Shown in pieces: positions 12,982-23,131 of a stretch of 64,000 bases of DNA (its first letter is position 1; each line of letters opens with the position of its first letter). The translations under genes and the position numbers were made by a program. Source of the DNA: Colocasia esculenta. Lineage: Eukaryota; Streptophyta; Magnoliopsida; Alismatales; Araceae. The stretch is from NCBI GenBank assembly GCA_014218235.1, contig CM024758.1, positions 71,434,206 to 71,498,205 of the forward strand, in the 5' to 3' direction. The notes under the pieces were generated by a model. That model searched no databases. It was not told the origin of the DNA and saw only the letters and a list, made by a program, of their open reading frames with translations.

Positions 12982-13196
12982 AGTTGGACACATTTAAGTA
13001 GCTAGCTAGCTAGATGGACATTTCATATAGACTTTAAATTTCAGATTACAAAGATGTCATTGATTTGGACTTTGTTTGGTGGTTAATGGCTATAGACTTT
13101 GTTTGGTGGTTAATGGCTATAGATTTCTCTCATGTTAAGATTTTGTTCATGGTTACTAAAACATTCCACATTTGCTAGATTTCATTTTATGCACTA
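12982..13196. other. tnpA-like 3' flank, no gene seen
   Basis: AT-rich DNA after the tnpA-like stop. It contains a short direct repeat (GACTTTGTTTGGTGGTTAATGGCTATAGA at about 13066 and 13094) and probably the 3' untranslated region. A sparse GAATTC-type cluster lies upstream, at 12690-12790, inside the last intron. Confidence 0.5.
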
Positions 13197-13740
13197 CCTT
13201 TTCTCTATGGTATTAGCCAATTTTAAGATACTACCAGATTCAAGGACAGATGTGCAAGGGGAGAGGCTTAAGGAAGCTCAAACATCAATAGAATTCTGAA
13301 GTTTAGAATTCTGAAGTTCAGAATTCTAAACTTCAGAATTCTGAACAGAGTTCTAAAGTTTAGAACTTTAGAATCTGAACTTCAGGAATTCTGAAGTTCA
13401 GAATTCTAAACTTCAGAATTCTGAAGTTTCTGAAGTTTAGAATTCTGAACTTTAGAATTCTGAACTTCAGAAATTCTGAAGTTCAGAATTCTAAACTTCA
13501 GATTTTTGAACAGAGTTCTAAAGTTTAGAACTTCAGAATCTGAACTTCAGGAATTCTGAAGTTCAGAATTCTAAACTTCAGAATTCCTTCAGAATTCTGA
13601 ACAGAGTTCTAAAGTTTAGAACTTAAGAATCTGAACTTCAGGAATTCTGAAGTTCAGAATTCTAAACTTCAGAATTCTAAACTTCATTAAAAAAAGGTTA
13701 GGGATGCCTTACTAGTTTGGAATTGTCAAAAGATCCGGTG
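13197..13740. repeat. Second GAATTC minisatellite block with duplicated leader
   Basis: It starts with a ~115-bp leader (CCTTTTCTCTATGGTATTAG...) repeated almost exactly at 14051, then GAATTC palindromes, and ends with a truncated copy of the spacer found at 5056-6051. The spacer stops abruptly at about 13732, where unrelated sequence begins. Confidence 0.85.
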
Positions 13741-13861
13741 TTGGGGTGGCGGCAATCAGGTTTGAACCATCATTCTCTTCCTTGCTTCTTCCTTCTTTTC
13801 CTAAATTTCAATTGTTCTGGCTTATCTATTATTTTGTTTTGTCATGTTGATGGCATTTTTT

Positions 13862-14050
13862 TTCCCAAGAGAAATATGCAATGGATCTGCTCAAGAAATA
13901 TAATATGCAGAATTGCAAGGCTTTCTCCACTCTGGATTCAAGTGATCACAGTAAAAGGGATAAGAAGAGTGAGAAATGCATTTTTTTCAATTTGATGTGA
14001 AATCAGCATTTTTGCATGGTACTCTAGAAGAAGATGTATATATAGAGCCA
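13862..14050 (+). pseudogene. Scrambled Ty1/copia reverse-transcriptase fragments
   Basis: NMQNCKAFST (13901-13930) is a copia segment that normally lies after the polymerase core, while FDVKSAFLHGTLEEDVYIEP (13993-14050) is polymerase motif A with its Asp and normally comes first. Order and spacing are therefore rearranged. The NMQNCKAFST piece is repeated at 15076, where it continues into a normal RNase H region. The fragment ends exactly where the duplicated leader at 14051 begins. Confidence 0.75.
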
Positions 14051-14600
14051 CCTTTTCTCTATGGTATTAGCCAATTTTAAGATACTACCAGATTCAAGGA
14101 CAGATGTGCAAGGGGAGAGGCTTAAGGAAGCTCAAACATCAATAGAATTCTGAAGTTTAGAATTCTGAACTTTAGAATTATGAAGTTCAGAATTCTAAAC
14201 TTCAGAATTCTGAACAGAGTTCTAAAGTTTAGAACTTCAGAATCTGAACTTCAGGAATTCTGAAGTTCAGAATTCTAAACTTCAGAATTCTGAAGTTTCT
14301 AAAGTTTAGAATTCTGATGTTTAGAATTCAGAACTTTAGAATTTCTGAAGTTTAGAATTCTGAAGTTTAGAATTCTAAACTTCAGAATTCTGAAGTTTCT
14401 GAAGTTTAGAATTCTGAACTTTAGAATTCTGAACTTCAGAAATTCTGAAGTTCAGAATTCCAAACTTCATATTTCTGAACAGAGTTCTAAAGTTTAGAAC
14501 TTCAGAATCTGAACTTCAGGAATTCTGAAGTTCAGAATTCTAAACTTCAGAATTCTGAACAGAGTTCTAAAGTTTAGAACTTCAGAATCTGAACTTTTGG
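14051..14600. repeat. Third GAATTC minisatellite block
   Basis: The leader matches 13197-13310 at an offset of 854 bp, followed by about 430 bp of TTCAGAATTCTGAA-type palindromes. With the block at 13197-13740 it brackets the copia fragments. Confidence 0.85.
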
Positions 14601-14944
14601 GTATTTCTGTGTGATCCATCTTTTGATGTTTTTTTCTTGATAGACTTTCAGGATGGCAAGGTGTCAAGATTTGGAAGCCAATTTGGATGACAAGGTGCTG
14701 ATTAGGAACGAAAATACATGTAGTCACAAAGAACAAGATGAAAACTTCCAACTGCCACTTCTATAATATGTTATAATTTTTTGAAGAAATAAAATAGATA
14801 ATAGATTACTTAGTTGTCTATATTTCTCATCTTCTCTGTACACTGTACAGATTGAAGTAGTGCATGGTATCCTTTTGGCTTCACCACTTTATGGTTTTGT
14901 TGATTTTCCAAGTGCTGAATTTCAATGTGTATTCATCTGTCTAG

Positions 14945-15014
14945 GGCATTAAAGAAGGATGGTATGATGGCGGAAGCATTGCATTTGCTGTTATGATTGT
15001 TATAGTAGTTACAG
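14945..15014 (+). pseudogene. Captured exon of an ACA-type plasma-membrane Ca2+-ATPase
   Basis: Seventy bases bordered by CTAG and GTATGA, like a 3' and a 5' splice site, encode GIKEGWYDGGSIAFAV followed by MIVIVVT. Plant autoinhibited Ca2+-ATPases (P2B type) carry this segment at the start of a transmembrane helix before the actuator domain. Only this exon was recognised; I could not assign the flanking 14600-14944 bases to the same gene. It sits next to copia fragments on the plus strand, the same direction as the transposase genes. It cannot encode a pump alone, but could be spliced into a chimeric transcript. Confidence 0.72.
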
Positions 15015-15063
15015 GTATGATCTTTTCTCTGGGGAAATGATATAGGCTACTATAGCAACAATG

Positions 15064-15839
15064 CTGAAAATAATATGCAGAATTGCAAGGCTTTCTCCAC
15101 TCCAATGAATGCAAGTGAGAAATTGAGTCTCATTGATGGGACTGCCAAAGCCAATGACACACTATTCAGAGGATTAGTTGGTGGATTGTTATATTTGACC
15201 CACACACATCCAGACCTTCTATTTGCTGTCAGTTTAGTCTCAAGGTTTATGCACAGTCCATCAATGCATCACCTGGGAGCAGCAAAACACATTTTGCGTT
15301 ACGTCAGGGCGACCACCAGCTATGGAATATGGTATAGGCCAAGCACCTCTTTTAATTTATTTGGCTTTACTGACAGTGATTGGGCAGGTGCAGTAGATGA
15401 TCGAAAGAGCACAAGCGGGTTCATCTTTGCACTCGGTTCAGGTGCAATATCTTGGAACTCAAAGAAGCAAAGTACCACTGAATTGTCATCATCTGAGGCG
15501 GAATATATAGCTTCATCAGCAGCTGCATGTCAAGCAATTTGGATGCGCCGACTTTTGAAGGACTTGGGTCAAGCTCAAGCACATGCAACACCAATCTACT
15601 GTGATAACAAGGCAACCATAGCAATGACAAAAAAACCAGTTTGTCATGGCCGGACCAAGCATATTCAGCTCCGCCACCACTTCATTCGAGAAGCTGTCAC
15701 TGAAGAACAAATTGTGTTGAAGCACTGCTCTACCAGTGAACAAGTTGCAGATGGATTTACTAAAGCACTCTCATACCCAAAGTTGGTAGTGGACTCTGTT
15801 TTATCTAGTTTTCAGGAGTTTGTTGTGCCTATTTTATAG
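15064..15839 (+). pseudogene. Ty1/copia reverse transcriptase C-terminus and RNase H
   Basis: An open frame of about 254 codons from 15075 encodes the end of copia reverse transcriptase (GLVGGLLYLTHTHPDLLFAV) and a nearly complete RNase H (FTDSDWAGAVDDRKSTSGF, SSSEAEYIASSAA, YCDNKATIAMTKKP, RTKHIQLRHHFIREAV). Gag, protease, integrase and the polymerase core are absent. The frame is intact, unlike most coding DNA in the window, so this is a fairly recent acquisition or has been retained by chance. It ends nine bases before a short LTR-like segment. Confidence 0.9.
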
Positions 15840-15847
15840 GGATAGTT

Positions 15848-16039
15848 TGTTAGTGTGTTATGCTCCAGGTTAGTGGATGCTGTGCCTCAAGTAGTGGGGT
15901 ACGGTGTCATCTTTTGTTCTATATATATATGTGTTTAGAAACTACTCTGATATATATAACTCTGCTACATACGAAAAATTATCCTCTCTAGTTTGTTCCT
16001 CTTCTGTGTGTGTGGTTTCTATGTGCCTATTGTCCTACA
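15848..16039 (+). repeat. Probable short copia 3' LTR
   Basis: It starts TGTTAGTGTG right after the RNase H stop, has a TATATATATATG stretch, and ends CCTACA. About 192 bp with TG...CA ends fits short LTRs of Ale-type copia elements. No partner LTR exists in the window, so the borders are inferred. Confidence 0.5.
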
Positions 16040-16323
16040 GATTTTTCCAACATTTTAAAAAATCATTCTTCAAACTGTGCTTCTGCAGTGAATTTGAATC
16101 CCAGCAAGGAAGACCTAGAGGCATCTTTCAAAGACAAAGGGAATGCAGGCTCCATTGATGGTGTTCCAGTTAACCCTGTTCATGTGCAATTTAACAGAGG
16201 TGGTCACACCAGCGGCCATATGATTGTCTTGTACCCCATCCTAATTCCATGGTTTGCTATATATTTCTTGAACTTCAATGTAGGTGAGTTAAACCATTTA
16301 GTTTTTGCATGCAATTCCTACAG

Positions 16324-16521
16324 GTTGTTAAGAAACGGTTAACCAGTGAGGCAACAGCAGCAGCTAGTCGAGATGGTAGGTGGAGAAATCAGTTGAGACA
16401 GGCAGCACACGATGGTTGCTGTCGACGAGTGGCCCAAATACGAGCTTTGACTTCCGTCTTGTGGGCGATGCTTGTATCAGAAAATCTGATTAATGTGCTT
16501 GCTGACATTGAGAATCCTCTG
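16324..16521 (+). other. Exon-like 66-codon open segment, unidentified
   Basis: The segment starts after TTCCTACAG and stops at GTATAC, with 66 open codons between. It is Arg/Ala-rich (WRNQLRQAAHDGCC, RRVAQIRALTSVL). I do not recognise the family. A second open stretch just upstream (about 16085-16250, PSKEDLEASFKDKGNAGS) may belong to the same source gene. Both could be captured host exons, as with the Ca2+-ATPase exon. Confidence 0.4.
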
Positions 16522-16879
16522 GTATACTTTTTCCTAAGATTCTAATAGAAAGTTGACAAAACCCTGTTAATATTGTTTATACATGAATTTACTTCATTGT
16601 TTATATAGCAATAGAGACCAAGAAGACATTGTTCAAGGAACAAGATACAGAACTCTGCATTCGGGACAACAGATGCCATTAGACTTAGATCAAATGGGAA
16701 CAAGATGAGAAGAAGTGAGAGCAAACATTATGATTGAGAGGATCACAGACACACCACAAGGGATTTTGTGCAAATCCCTTGTTGCATACAGACAACCATC
16801 TCTGATAAAGGCATGGACACTGGTTTTTTGGTGAGATATCTTACCATGATAAACTTGCCATCGCCACTTCTTTTATCAG

Positions 16880-17420
16880 ATTCTGACCTGATCTATTATG
16901 ACTCATTTTTTTCCCTGGATGCAAGTTATTTCCTTTTTTTTGTCATCAACGAGCAAGTTATTTCAATGTTTATGTTTGTGGAATCTATAAAATGGATGTG
17001 CAATTTTATATCTTATTTGGGCTATCTTTTCATGTTTCAGATGTTCGATATAATGGTGTCCAGAGGGATTGTTCTGATAGTAGAGAAAAGCTTTTCTCTA
17101 TTCAATTTGCTGGGTGCCAAATACATGTAGAGTCTGGGTATGAAAAAGAACCGGCTTGCCCTTCTTTCTTCCAGCTGTGTCTTTGCTTTGTACTTTCCTC
17201 AATAAAATGTGACCACATTTACTTGCCTCAAAAAGATTAATACTCTTTCTTTCTTACTTGTTTGATTTCATAGGTTGGAAATTGCTGGATGCAAGGTGGA
17301 ACATCACAGTTGCAGCCCTCAAGACAACAGAGTTGCACCTCTTTATCTAGATAGGACTCTTCATATAAATTTTAATTTTCATGCTACCAAGACAGACGTT
17401 TTTGTACATATTGAATATGA
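16880..17420 (+). pseudogene. Second, decayed tnpA-like copy (first and last exons)
   Basis: From about 16920 the DNA parallels 10550-10765 (GCAAGTTATT, TATTTCAATGTTTATG, AAAATGGATGTG, then a coding piece with the pattern REK-FSI-F-G-IHVE). From 17270 it parallels the last tnpA-like exon at 12925 (AGGTTGGA, GGACATCAC-like) and its 3' flank (TTCATATA-ACTT-AATTTC). The middle exons are missing. This is an internal duplication with deletion, or recombination with a sibling element. Confidence 0.7.
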
Positions 17421-17599
17421 CATGATAACTAATGATTAACGTGTTGAAATTTTTTTATGTTATATTTAAATAAATGGTGCATTGTAAGTTTGGATGTCTT
17501 TACTAAAAAAAATCTCCAAAGTATTTGAATAATATTTTAAATTTGTGGAATATATGAAAAATGACTATATTTATGATGGGTTCGTCAACTATTGTGTAT

Positions 17600-18189
17600 A
17601 TGGGAGTTGTTGGCTTTCATGCAAATATGACGTTTGAGTCTGTTGACTATTGTGTATATGGCAATGGTTGGGACCGTCGGCTATCAAAAAAAGGTAGTGG
17701 TTGGGTCCGTTGGCTATTGTCTGCATGGTGACGGTTGGGACTGTCGTCTATCAAAAACATCGATGGTAGGATCTGTGGGCTATTATTTGCATGGTGATGA
17801 CTCGATGGTTATTGACAGTTGGCTATTGTACAAAAGGTGACGATTCCTGATCGTTGGCAATGACATCACACGACGGTTTGAATAGTCGGCTATTGTACAA
17901 ACGGCGACGGTGCCTGACCGTTGGCAATGACGTCCCTCGATAGTTTTTCACCGTCGCCTATTATATAAAAGATGACAATAACCGTTGGCAATAATATTTT
18001 TTTAAAAAATAAAAAAATTAGGAATAAACGACGGTTGTTTGAAGGCCACGGTTGGTTAACCGTCGGCTATAATATGGCCAACGGGAGTGTAGACCACGGT
18101 CTATGGACGACGGTTGGACCGTGGGCGTTGTTATAGACGACGGTGTTTTCCAAACCGCCGACGGTTGTTAACCGTCGGCCATAGTCCTT
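17600..18189. repeat. Right subterminal repeats
   Basis: About twenty copies of a GACGGTT / AACCGTCG / GTTGGCTATTGT family in both orientations crowd the last 590 bp. Near 18160-18185 they match the left-end motif AACCGTCGGC. They are the presumed binding sites of the tnpA-like protein. Confidence 0.85.
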
Positions 18190-18204
18190 TTTGTACTAGT
18201 GGTT
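18190..18204. repeat. Right terminal inverted repeat with GTT target duplication
   Basis: TTTGTACTAGTG at 18190-18201 is the reverse complement of the left end and is followed by GTT at 18202-18204, the second target-site copy. Confidence 0.95.
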
Positions 18205-18549
18205 GGAGAGAGGGAATTTCGTGGCCAATCCATTGGGGTAGGTTTAGGAATCCAATCCTAATTCAAACTAGCTATTTAATGCATTAAATATCTCTTTTCT
18301 ATTTTAGTAATATTTTAGTTACGAATTTTTGGTATTTTTCTATTATTCCCCTTCTTAAAATTTCTATTTTAGTCCACTCATTTCTAATAGGTCAATATAG
18401 CAGAGCCCATTACTCCTGTTCTTTTAATGGGTTTTATTTAATTCTCTCTTATTTGATTTCCTAGTTGATTTAATACATCTTCCTTTTATTTGATTTTCTA
18501 ATTAAATAATATAAATATTTAATTATTTTTTTCCATAAATTTAGGGTTT
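18205..18549. other. AT-rich flank between CACTA and RE-A, nothing recognised
   Basis: About 345 bp of T-rich DNA with no coding signal or match to another part of the window. Like the first 94 bases, it belongs to the DNA into which the CACTA element inserted. Confidence 0.5.
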
Positions 18550-18811
18550 CTACAATATCCAAAAGGCCACCAGCTGTGGTCGGGACAATGAGGCCGACTT
18601 GCCAAGCAGGATACTATCAGGTTAAGAAGTTTAGGGATGGCGACAATCAACAGACCCCCATCAACAGGGAACTATGCAAGCACTGTGACAAGGCTAGTCA
18701 TAAGTTTGAGGACTGTTGGAAGGCACTGAGGAGGTGCTTACGCTGGGGAAGCCAGAGTCACAAGATCTCTAACTATCCGTGCATGATGAACCAGACACCG
18801 GCGACACACCA
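18550..18811 (+). pseudogene. RE-A gypsy gag C-terminus with zinc knuckle
   Basis: The open frame (from about 18558) has a CX2CX4HX4C zinc knuckle, CKHCDKASHKFEDC, and a degraded second one in which the second Cys is Trp (CLRWGSQSHK). Gag binds retroelement RNA in the particle. The frame is cut at 18811 by the RE-B LTR, and the same element resumes at 28446 with protease and reverse transcriptase. The left border is not visible; the LTR and N-terminal gag are missing. Confidence 0.7.
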
Positions 18812-21127
18812 TGTAAGACCTAGCCCCCTGGGCCATTGGCCCCGTCCTCAGGGTCACGACGGGGGAGCCTGTCGCGATAGGGTTGTGTGGTGACACACCT
18901 GTCCGACTCGACTTGGTCACGATGGGGGTGGGCGTTGCGTTCTTGTAGCGGCGTTTATAGGCGTCGTGACTGCTTTTCTGACAGACGTGACCGCTGTCTT
19001 GTTTGTCAGAACGGTCGTGTCGGGTGGTACGTACGTACAGTGTTGACGCGACCTGTCAGGCCGTCGCGTTCGGGTTTCCCGGTCTTCGGGGTTTGACTCT
19101 AGGGTCGCGCCGGGGGTGGCCGTCGCGACATGGTCTCGATGCCTAGCAGCATCGCGACACGGTTGTGGTCACGCCGAGCCGACCCGTCGCGTCTTGGGGG
19201 CCGTCGGTTTAAAACCAAGGTTGCACCCCATTCTCCCCCTCTCACCCTTTCTCTCCTTCTTCTTCCCTCTTCTTCTCCTCTCGAGCCCCCTTGCGATTTC
19301 TCGACGGTTCTTCGTGCTCGCGGTGCTCGTGCTGAGGTGGTGTCATCCCATTCATGTAAGAGACGTGTTCGTGGTGCTAGGAGTGAGGAGGAGGTGGTCA
19401 TTCCTATGCAAAAGGCCCCAATGAGTCGGCTCTACTTGTGGAGGTAGGAACCCTTTATCCTCTCGCCCTAGCATGCTCCCCTCCCCCCCCCCCCTTGAGA
19501 TGGTGTTTTCCTCGTGGTTTGGGGCATGGGAGAGTGAGGAATCCATGCTCGTGGTTGAGTGAGGTTTCCATCGAGTGTAGATTCTTGTAAATCCATGTTT
19601 GTGGGGTTTGGAGGGTGGTTTGCATGATTTAATGGCTTTCCTACATGTTCCCCATGCTCCCCTCCCCCTGTGGTGTGTTGTATTGTGTTTTTGGGGTGGT
19701 CTCCGGGAGGGCTGCTCCAGAACCCCCGTCGGCTGAAGACTCGACCTATCGAGAGGTCGTGATGATGTCACGACTGGCATGGCTTCCACGACATCATCGC
19801 GACGCTCTTGGGCATCGCCACAAGGTTGCGACGGCTTGGGCCGCCGCGACAGTGTCGCGACAGGGTAGAGCGTCACGACAAGGTCGCGACGGTCCAATGC
19901 GTCGCAACTACAGTAGAGACAGGTTGAGGTCTTGCGAAGTTCCGTGTTTTTGTGGAGTCTTCACCGTTTCCGCTTCTTACTATACCCGTAGCACCAGTGC
20001 TAGTTTCCTAGTACGGTCCTACACTAGTCGTTTGCTCGGTGCTCGGCACTTGAGGGCTTGTCCCGTGAGAGAGGTTGTTACCATTGCTTGGGACCCCCGT
20101 CCCGACGCGCCTGTTGAGGGAGTACTCCGAGCGGCGGGCGTGTTCGAGTCACGGACTCTGGAGCGGAGTGGAAAACAGTGGTTAGGACAGCGACGTTGAG
20201 TCGTTTGCAGAGCTCTCGTGATTGGTCTGTGACGCCGAGGTCGTTTAGAGTCCTTCCCAGCGCAAGCCAGTCAACCCTTCATCTCACTGCCTCACTCTTT
20301 GTGGCCTTGGAACCACCTAGAGAATCCAGGCATGGGACCATAGTCCGGACAGACTACGACGGTTACTGTTGTGTACTTTGTGTCCTGCCTCACTCTAACG
20401 AGATGTGGAGGTTTGGACCTGGGTCGAGGATAAGACGCCAGTGGACGCACCTGACCGGTTGACTAGTAGTAGTGCTTTCGGTAGCTAGTGTTTCTTGTCC
20501 AGGCGGGGTTTCCCCCTATCTGTGTTGCTAGCCGTGTGGTAGTCACGATGAGCAGTCGTACAAAGTTTCCGACAGTGTTGTACTTCCGTACTGTTGCTAG
20601 TAGTAGCTTGCTTCCACACTTTCATTTGTAGGTAGAAGATAAACTTCTATTATTGAATCAAGTAAATAGTTTTGACTACCTGTTAGAGCCAGTAGGAGAT
20701 TGGTAGTCCCTACTGAGCTTCTGTTGTGAAGCTCATCCCTTTCTTCCCTAGATGAGACTTCTTAGCAGTGGCAGGGCGTGCGTCGAGCGGAGGAGACAGG
20801 GAGGTAGTCGTGGTCCCCGTAACTAGTAGTGGTCTCCCCCCTCTTAGTGTACGTCACCCTCGGGGTATACCCCTAAGGGACTTGTTATCCTTTGCCTTTA
20901 ATTGTACTAGTTTGTGTGTTGGGACTGTACTTAGAGTGGTACACAATGGTCTTGCTCTTCTTTCTATTTCTGCGTGTGTGCTTCTAGTTTAGAAGTTGAT
21001 GTTTACTTCCATTACATATCCGGTTAGATTTATATTATAGCCCTTCCGGGTCTCCAGATTCGTGGGCGGCGACCGCGAAAATCAAATCCTCAGCGTGGGC
21101 CGAGGTCGGGTTCTCGGGGTCATTATA
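18812..21127 (+). repeat. RE-B 5' LTR
   Basis: Begins TGTAAGACC and ends near TCATTATA, where the 3' copy has TTACA. A TTTAAAAC box at about 19209 is followed by a pyrimidine-rich tract, the likely promoter and start region. It carries a ~22-bp insertion near 18860 relative to the 3' LTR. Open frames inside it (for example 19645-20199) are not genes. Confidence 0.9.
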
Positions 21128-21129
21128 GT

Positions 21130-21139
21130 TGGTATCAGA
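21130..21139 (+). other. RE-B primer binding site
   Basis: TGGTATCAGA, two bases after the LTR end, is complementary to the 3' end of plant initiator tRNA-Met. The next two bases (AA) depart from the usual GC. Confidence 0.85.
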
Positions 21140-21264
21140 AAGAGAGTCTGACAGGACTTGCAATGGATTTAAACTGCAATAGAAAGTCCCAACAGTAGTA
21201 CAAGTACACTGCTAGCCGCCCGAGTTGGTATCGTTAACCTTGTTGGTTATGTGCCGTGCAGGAC

Positions 21265-22678
21265 ATGGCTCCGCGTAGATGTAGGCAGGTCAGAGAGCTG
21301 GTAGAGTAGCAGGATGAGTCAGATATGCTCGCACAGGGGCAGGTCTAGGAGGAGGTGTCAGCAGAGGAGTCAGTGGCACAACCTCAGGGTGCAACGGTAG
21401 CAGCAACTGTAGGTGGGCAGCAGCAGCAGGAGTACCAGCCCCTGCCATAGCAGTACGCGGATTGGTTTCCTTTGGAAAAGCAGCCTATGCAGGCAGCAGC
21501 GGGAGGGCAGCCTCTAGTACCTCCCCAGTAGTACCGGAGCAACAAGCAGATCCAGAAGTGGAGCAGCCAGTAGTTCAGCAGGAGTCGGGTACTGGGAGTA
21601 CCCGGGCCAATCGGTGGAGGATGACTATCACGGAGGACGGGACCACCCTCTTGGAGAGGTTCTTGCATCTCTGACCACCATGTTCTTCGGTGAGTATGAT
21701 CCAGACAAGTCAGAGAGTTGGACGCACGAGTTGGAGCGTACGTTCGAGACTATGGAGTGCGCCGAGGAGGACCAGGTTAGACTGGCAGTGTATCAGCTCA
21801 AGGGGCCAGCCAATGAGTGGTGGAGGGTTCAGTGGCAGACCCACTTCCCAGGGCAGCATTTGGATCAGATCACATGGCAAAGGTTTTTGGGGGTCTTTCA
21901 CAGTGAGTACTTTCCCGATTATGCTCGACGTGAGAGACGAGATCAGTTCTACGAGTTGGTTTAGGGCGATCTCACTATTACTCAGTACCACCAGAGGTTC
22001 ATCCAGTTGTTGAGGCATGTTCCTCATGTTTCCAGCAATGAGCAGGCTTGTGTAGAGAGGTTCATTGCATGACTGCCACCTTGGGAGAGGTCATGGCTAA
22101 GGCCACCGCCTTAGAGTGAGACCTGGTAGCCCCAGCAGTAGCAGCAGAGAGGAGCCTCTTTCAGGTCCTCGTCGTACCAACATCCCGCAGGTAGTCGCGG
22201 TAGCACGACTTCATCTTCTTCGGGCTGGGGTAGTTCAGGTAGTTCCGAGACTCGCTCGAAGTTCAGGCAGTTGTCTACTCGCGGGGGTGGACAGAGCCAG
22301 TACTAGAAGTGTCAGTCGAGGTTTGCGGAGCAGTCAGTCCAGCAGAGAGCCGAGCAAGGCAGACAGGAGGCAGTCTGCTACACTTGTGGTTTGCCAGGAC
22401 ACTTCAGGAGGGATTGCCCAATGGGGCAAGTCCAGCAGCCACAGCAGCCAGTGCAGTACGCACAGCATCTACCGCAGTACCAGTTCCCTCCCCAGCAGTA
22501 GGCACCCCGTCAGCAGCAGCAAGGGCAGTACCATTTGCAACCTCAGCAGTTTCAGCAACATCAGCAACCTCAGCAGTTCCAACCATACCAGTAGTAGCAG
22601 TAGTTTCCCCAGCACTAGCAGCCGCCGCAGCTACAGCTGCCCCAGTAGGCACCGCAGCGTGGGTGTGGACATGGTCGT
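21265..22678 (+). pseudogene. RE-B gag, multiply interrupted
   Basis: The frame starts at the ATG at 21265 in a Gln-rich leader. TAG codons at 21307, 21346, 21448 and 21529 each sit among CAG codons. The capsid-like domain is at 21680-21960 (FFGEYDPDKSESWTHELERT, GPANEWWRVQW) in a shifted frame, and a CX2CX4HX4C zinc knuckle (CYTCGLPGHFRRDC) lies at 22376-22417. A Gln-rich tract follows. It would package genomic RNA; it can make no full product now. Confidence 0.88.
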
Positions 22679-23080
22679 GTGATGGCTCTTACCAGGGAAC
22701 AGGCCGAGGGGTCGAACCTGGTTATAGGTACCTTGCCTATCCTTGGTACAGCTGGTCGTGTTTTGGTTGACCCCGGTGCTTCTCTTTGTTTTGCTTCTGA
22801 GGAGTTTTATGAGACTCTGGTTCGTCACACGCCAGAGAGGCAGTGTGATGTGATGGTCGATCTCCCGTCCGGTGGTTACATGCGTTCTTTTGGTTACCTG
22901 GAGGGCATCACAGTTGAGGTCCAGGGACACCAGCTGCCGACTAGGTTGTACGCGTTACAACTTCGTGACTTTGACGTCATCCTAGGCATGGACTGGTTGG
23001 AGGCTCACTCAGCAGTGGTTGATTGTCAGCGGAAGACCGTTCGGTTTGAGATACCTAGGGCGCATGTTCTCTGCTTCTGA
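22679..23080 (+). pseudogene. RE-B aspartic protease
   Basis: A 133-codon open frame has the retropepsin-like segment VLVDPGASLCFAS, in which the Thr usual after the catalytic Asp is Pro, and the conserved DVILGMDWLEAH further on. The frame ends at TGA 23078. Activity is doubtful because of the substitution beside the active-site Asp. It normally cuts the Gag-Pol polyprotein. Confidence 0.88.
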
Positions 23081-23131
23081 GGTATCCAGTCTACCTGTCG
23101 ACCTTTTATTTCCTTCTGTAGAGCTCGTAGT

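Larger units (their letters stand above)
98..18201 (+). mobile_element. CACTA (En/Spm) DNA transposon, 18.1 kb
   Basis: The element begins CACTAGTACAAA and ends with the exact inverse of those 12 bases. It is flanked on both sides by the trinucleotide GTT (95-97 and 18202-18204), the 3-bp duplication typical of this superfamily. Inside lie, left to right, GC-rich tandem repeats, a tnp2-type transposase gene, a tnpA-like gene, captured or scrambled fragments, and AACCGTCG-type repeats near both ends. At 18 kb it is longer than the usual 8-12 kb of autonomous family members, because of the repeat blocks and acquired segments. Its own transposase gene is broken, so movement now would need enzyme from another copy. 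The clean ends suggest it was complete when it inserted. Confidence 0.96.

Noticed and set aside
19102..20462. Several 90-184-codon open frames
   Set aside because: They lie inside the RE-B 5' LTR, recur with changes in the 3' LTR, and have no recognisable domain.
21130..21139. tRNA gene at primer sites (also 43139, 49180, 60065)
   Set aside because: Only the 10-13 bases complementary to the tRNA 3' end are present; no cloverleaf or A/B boxes.
22309..22770. Ala/Thr-rich 153-codon open frame
   Set aside because: It is the shifted frame of the Gln-rich gag tail and protease start of RE-B.
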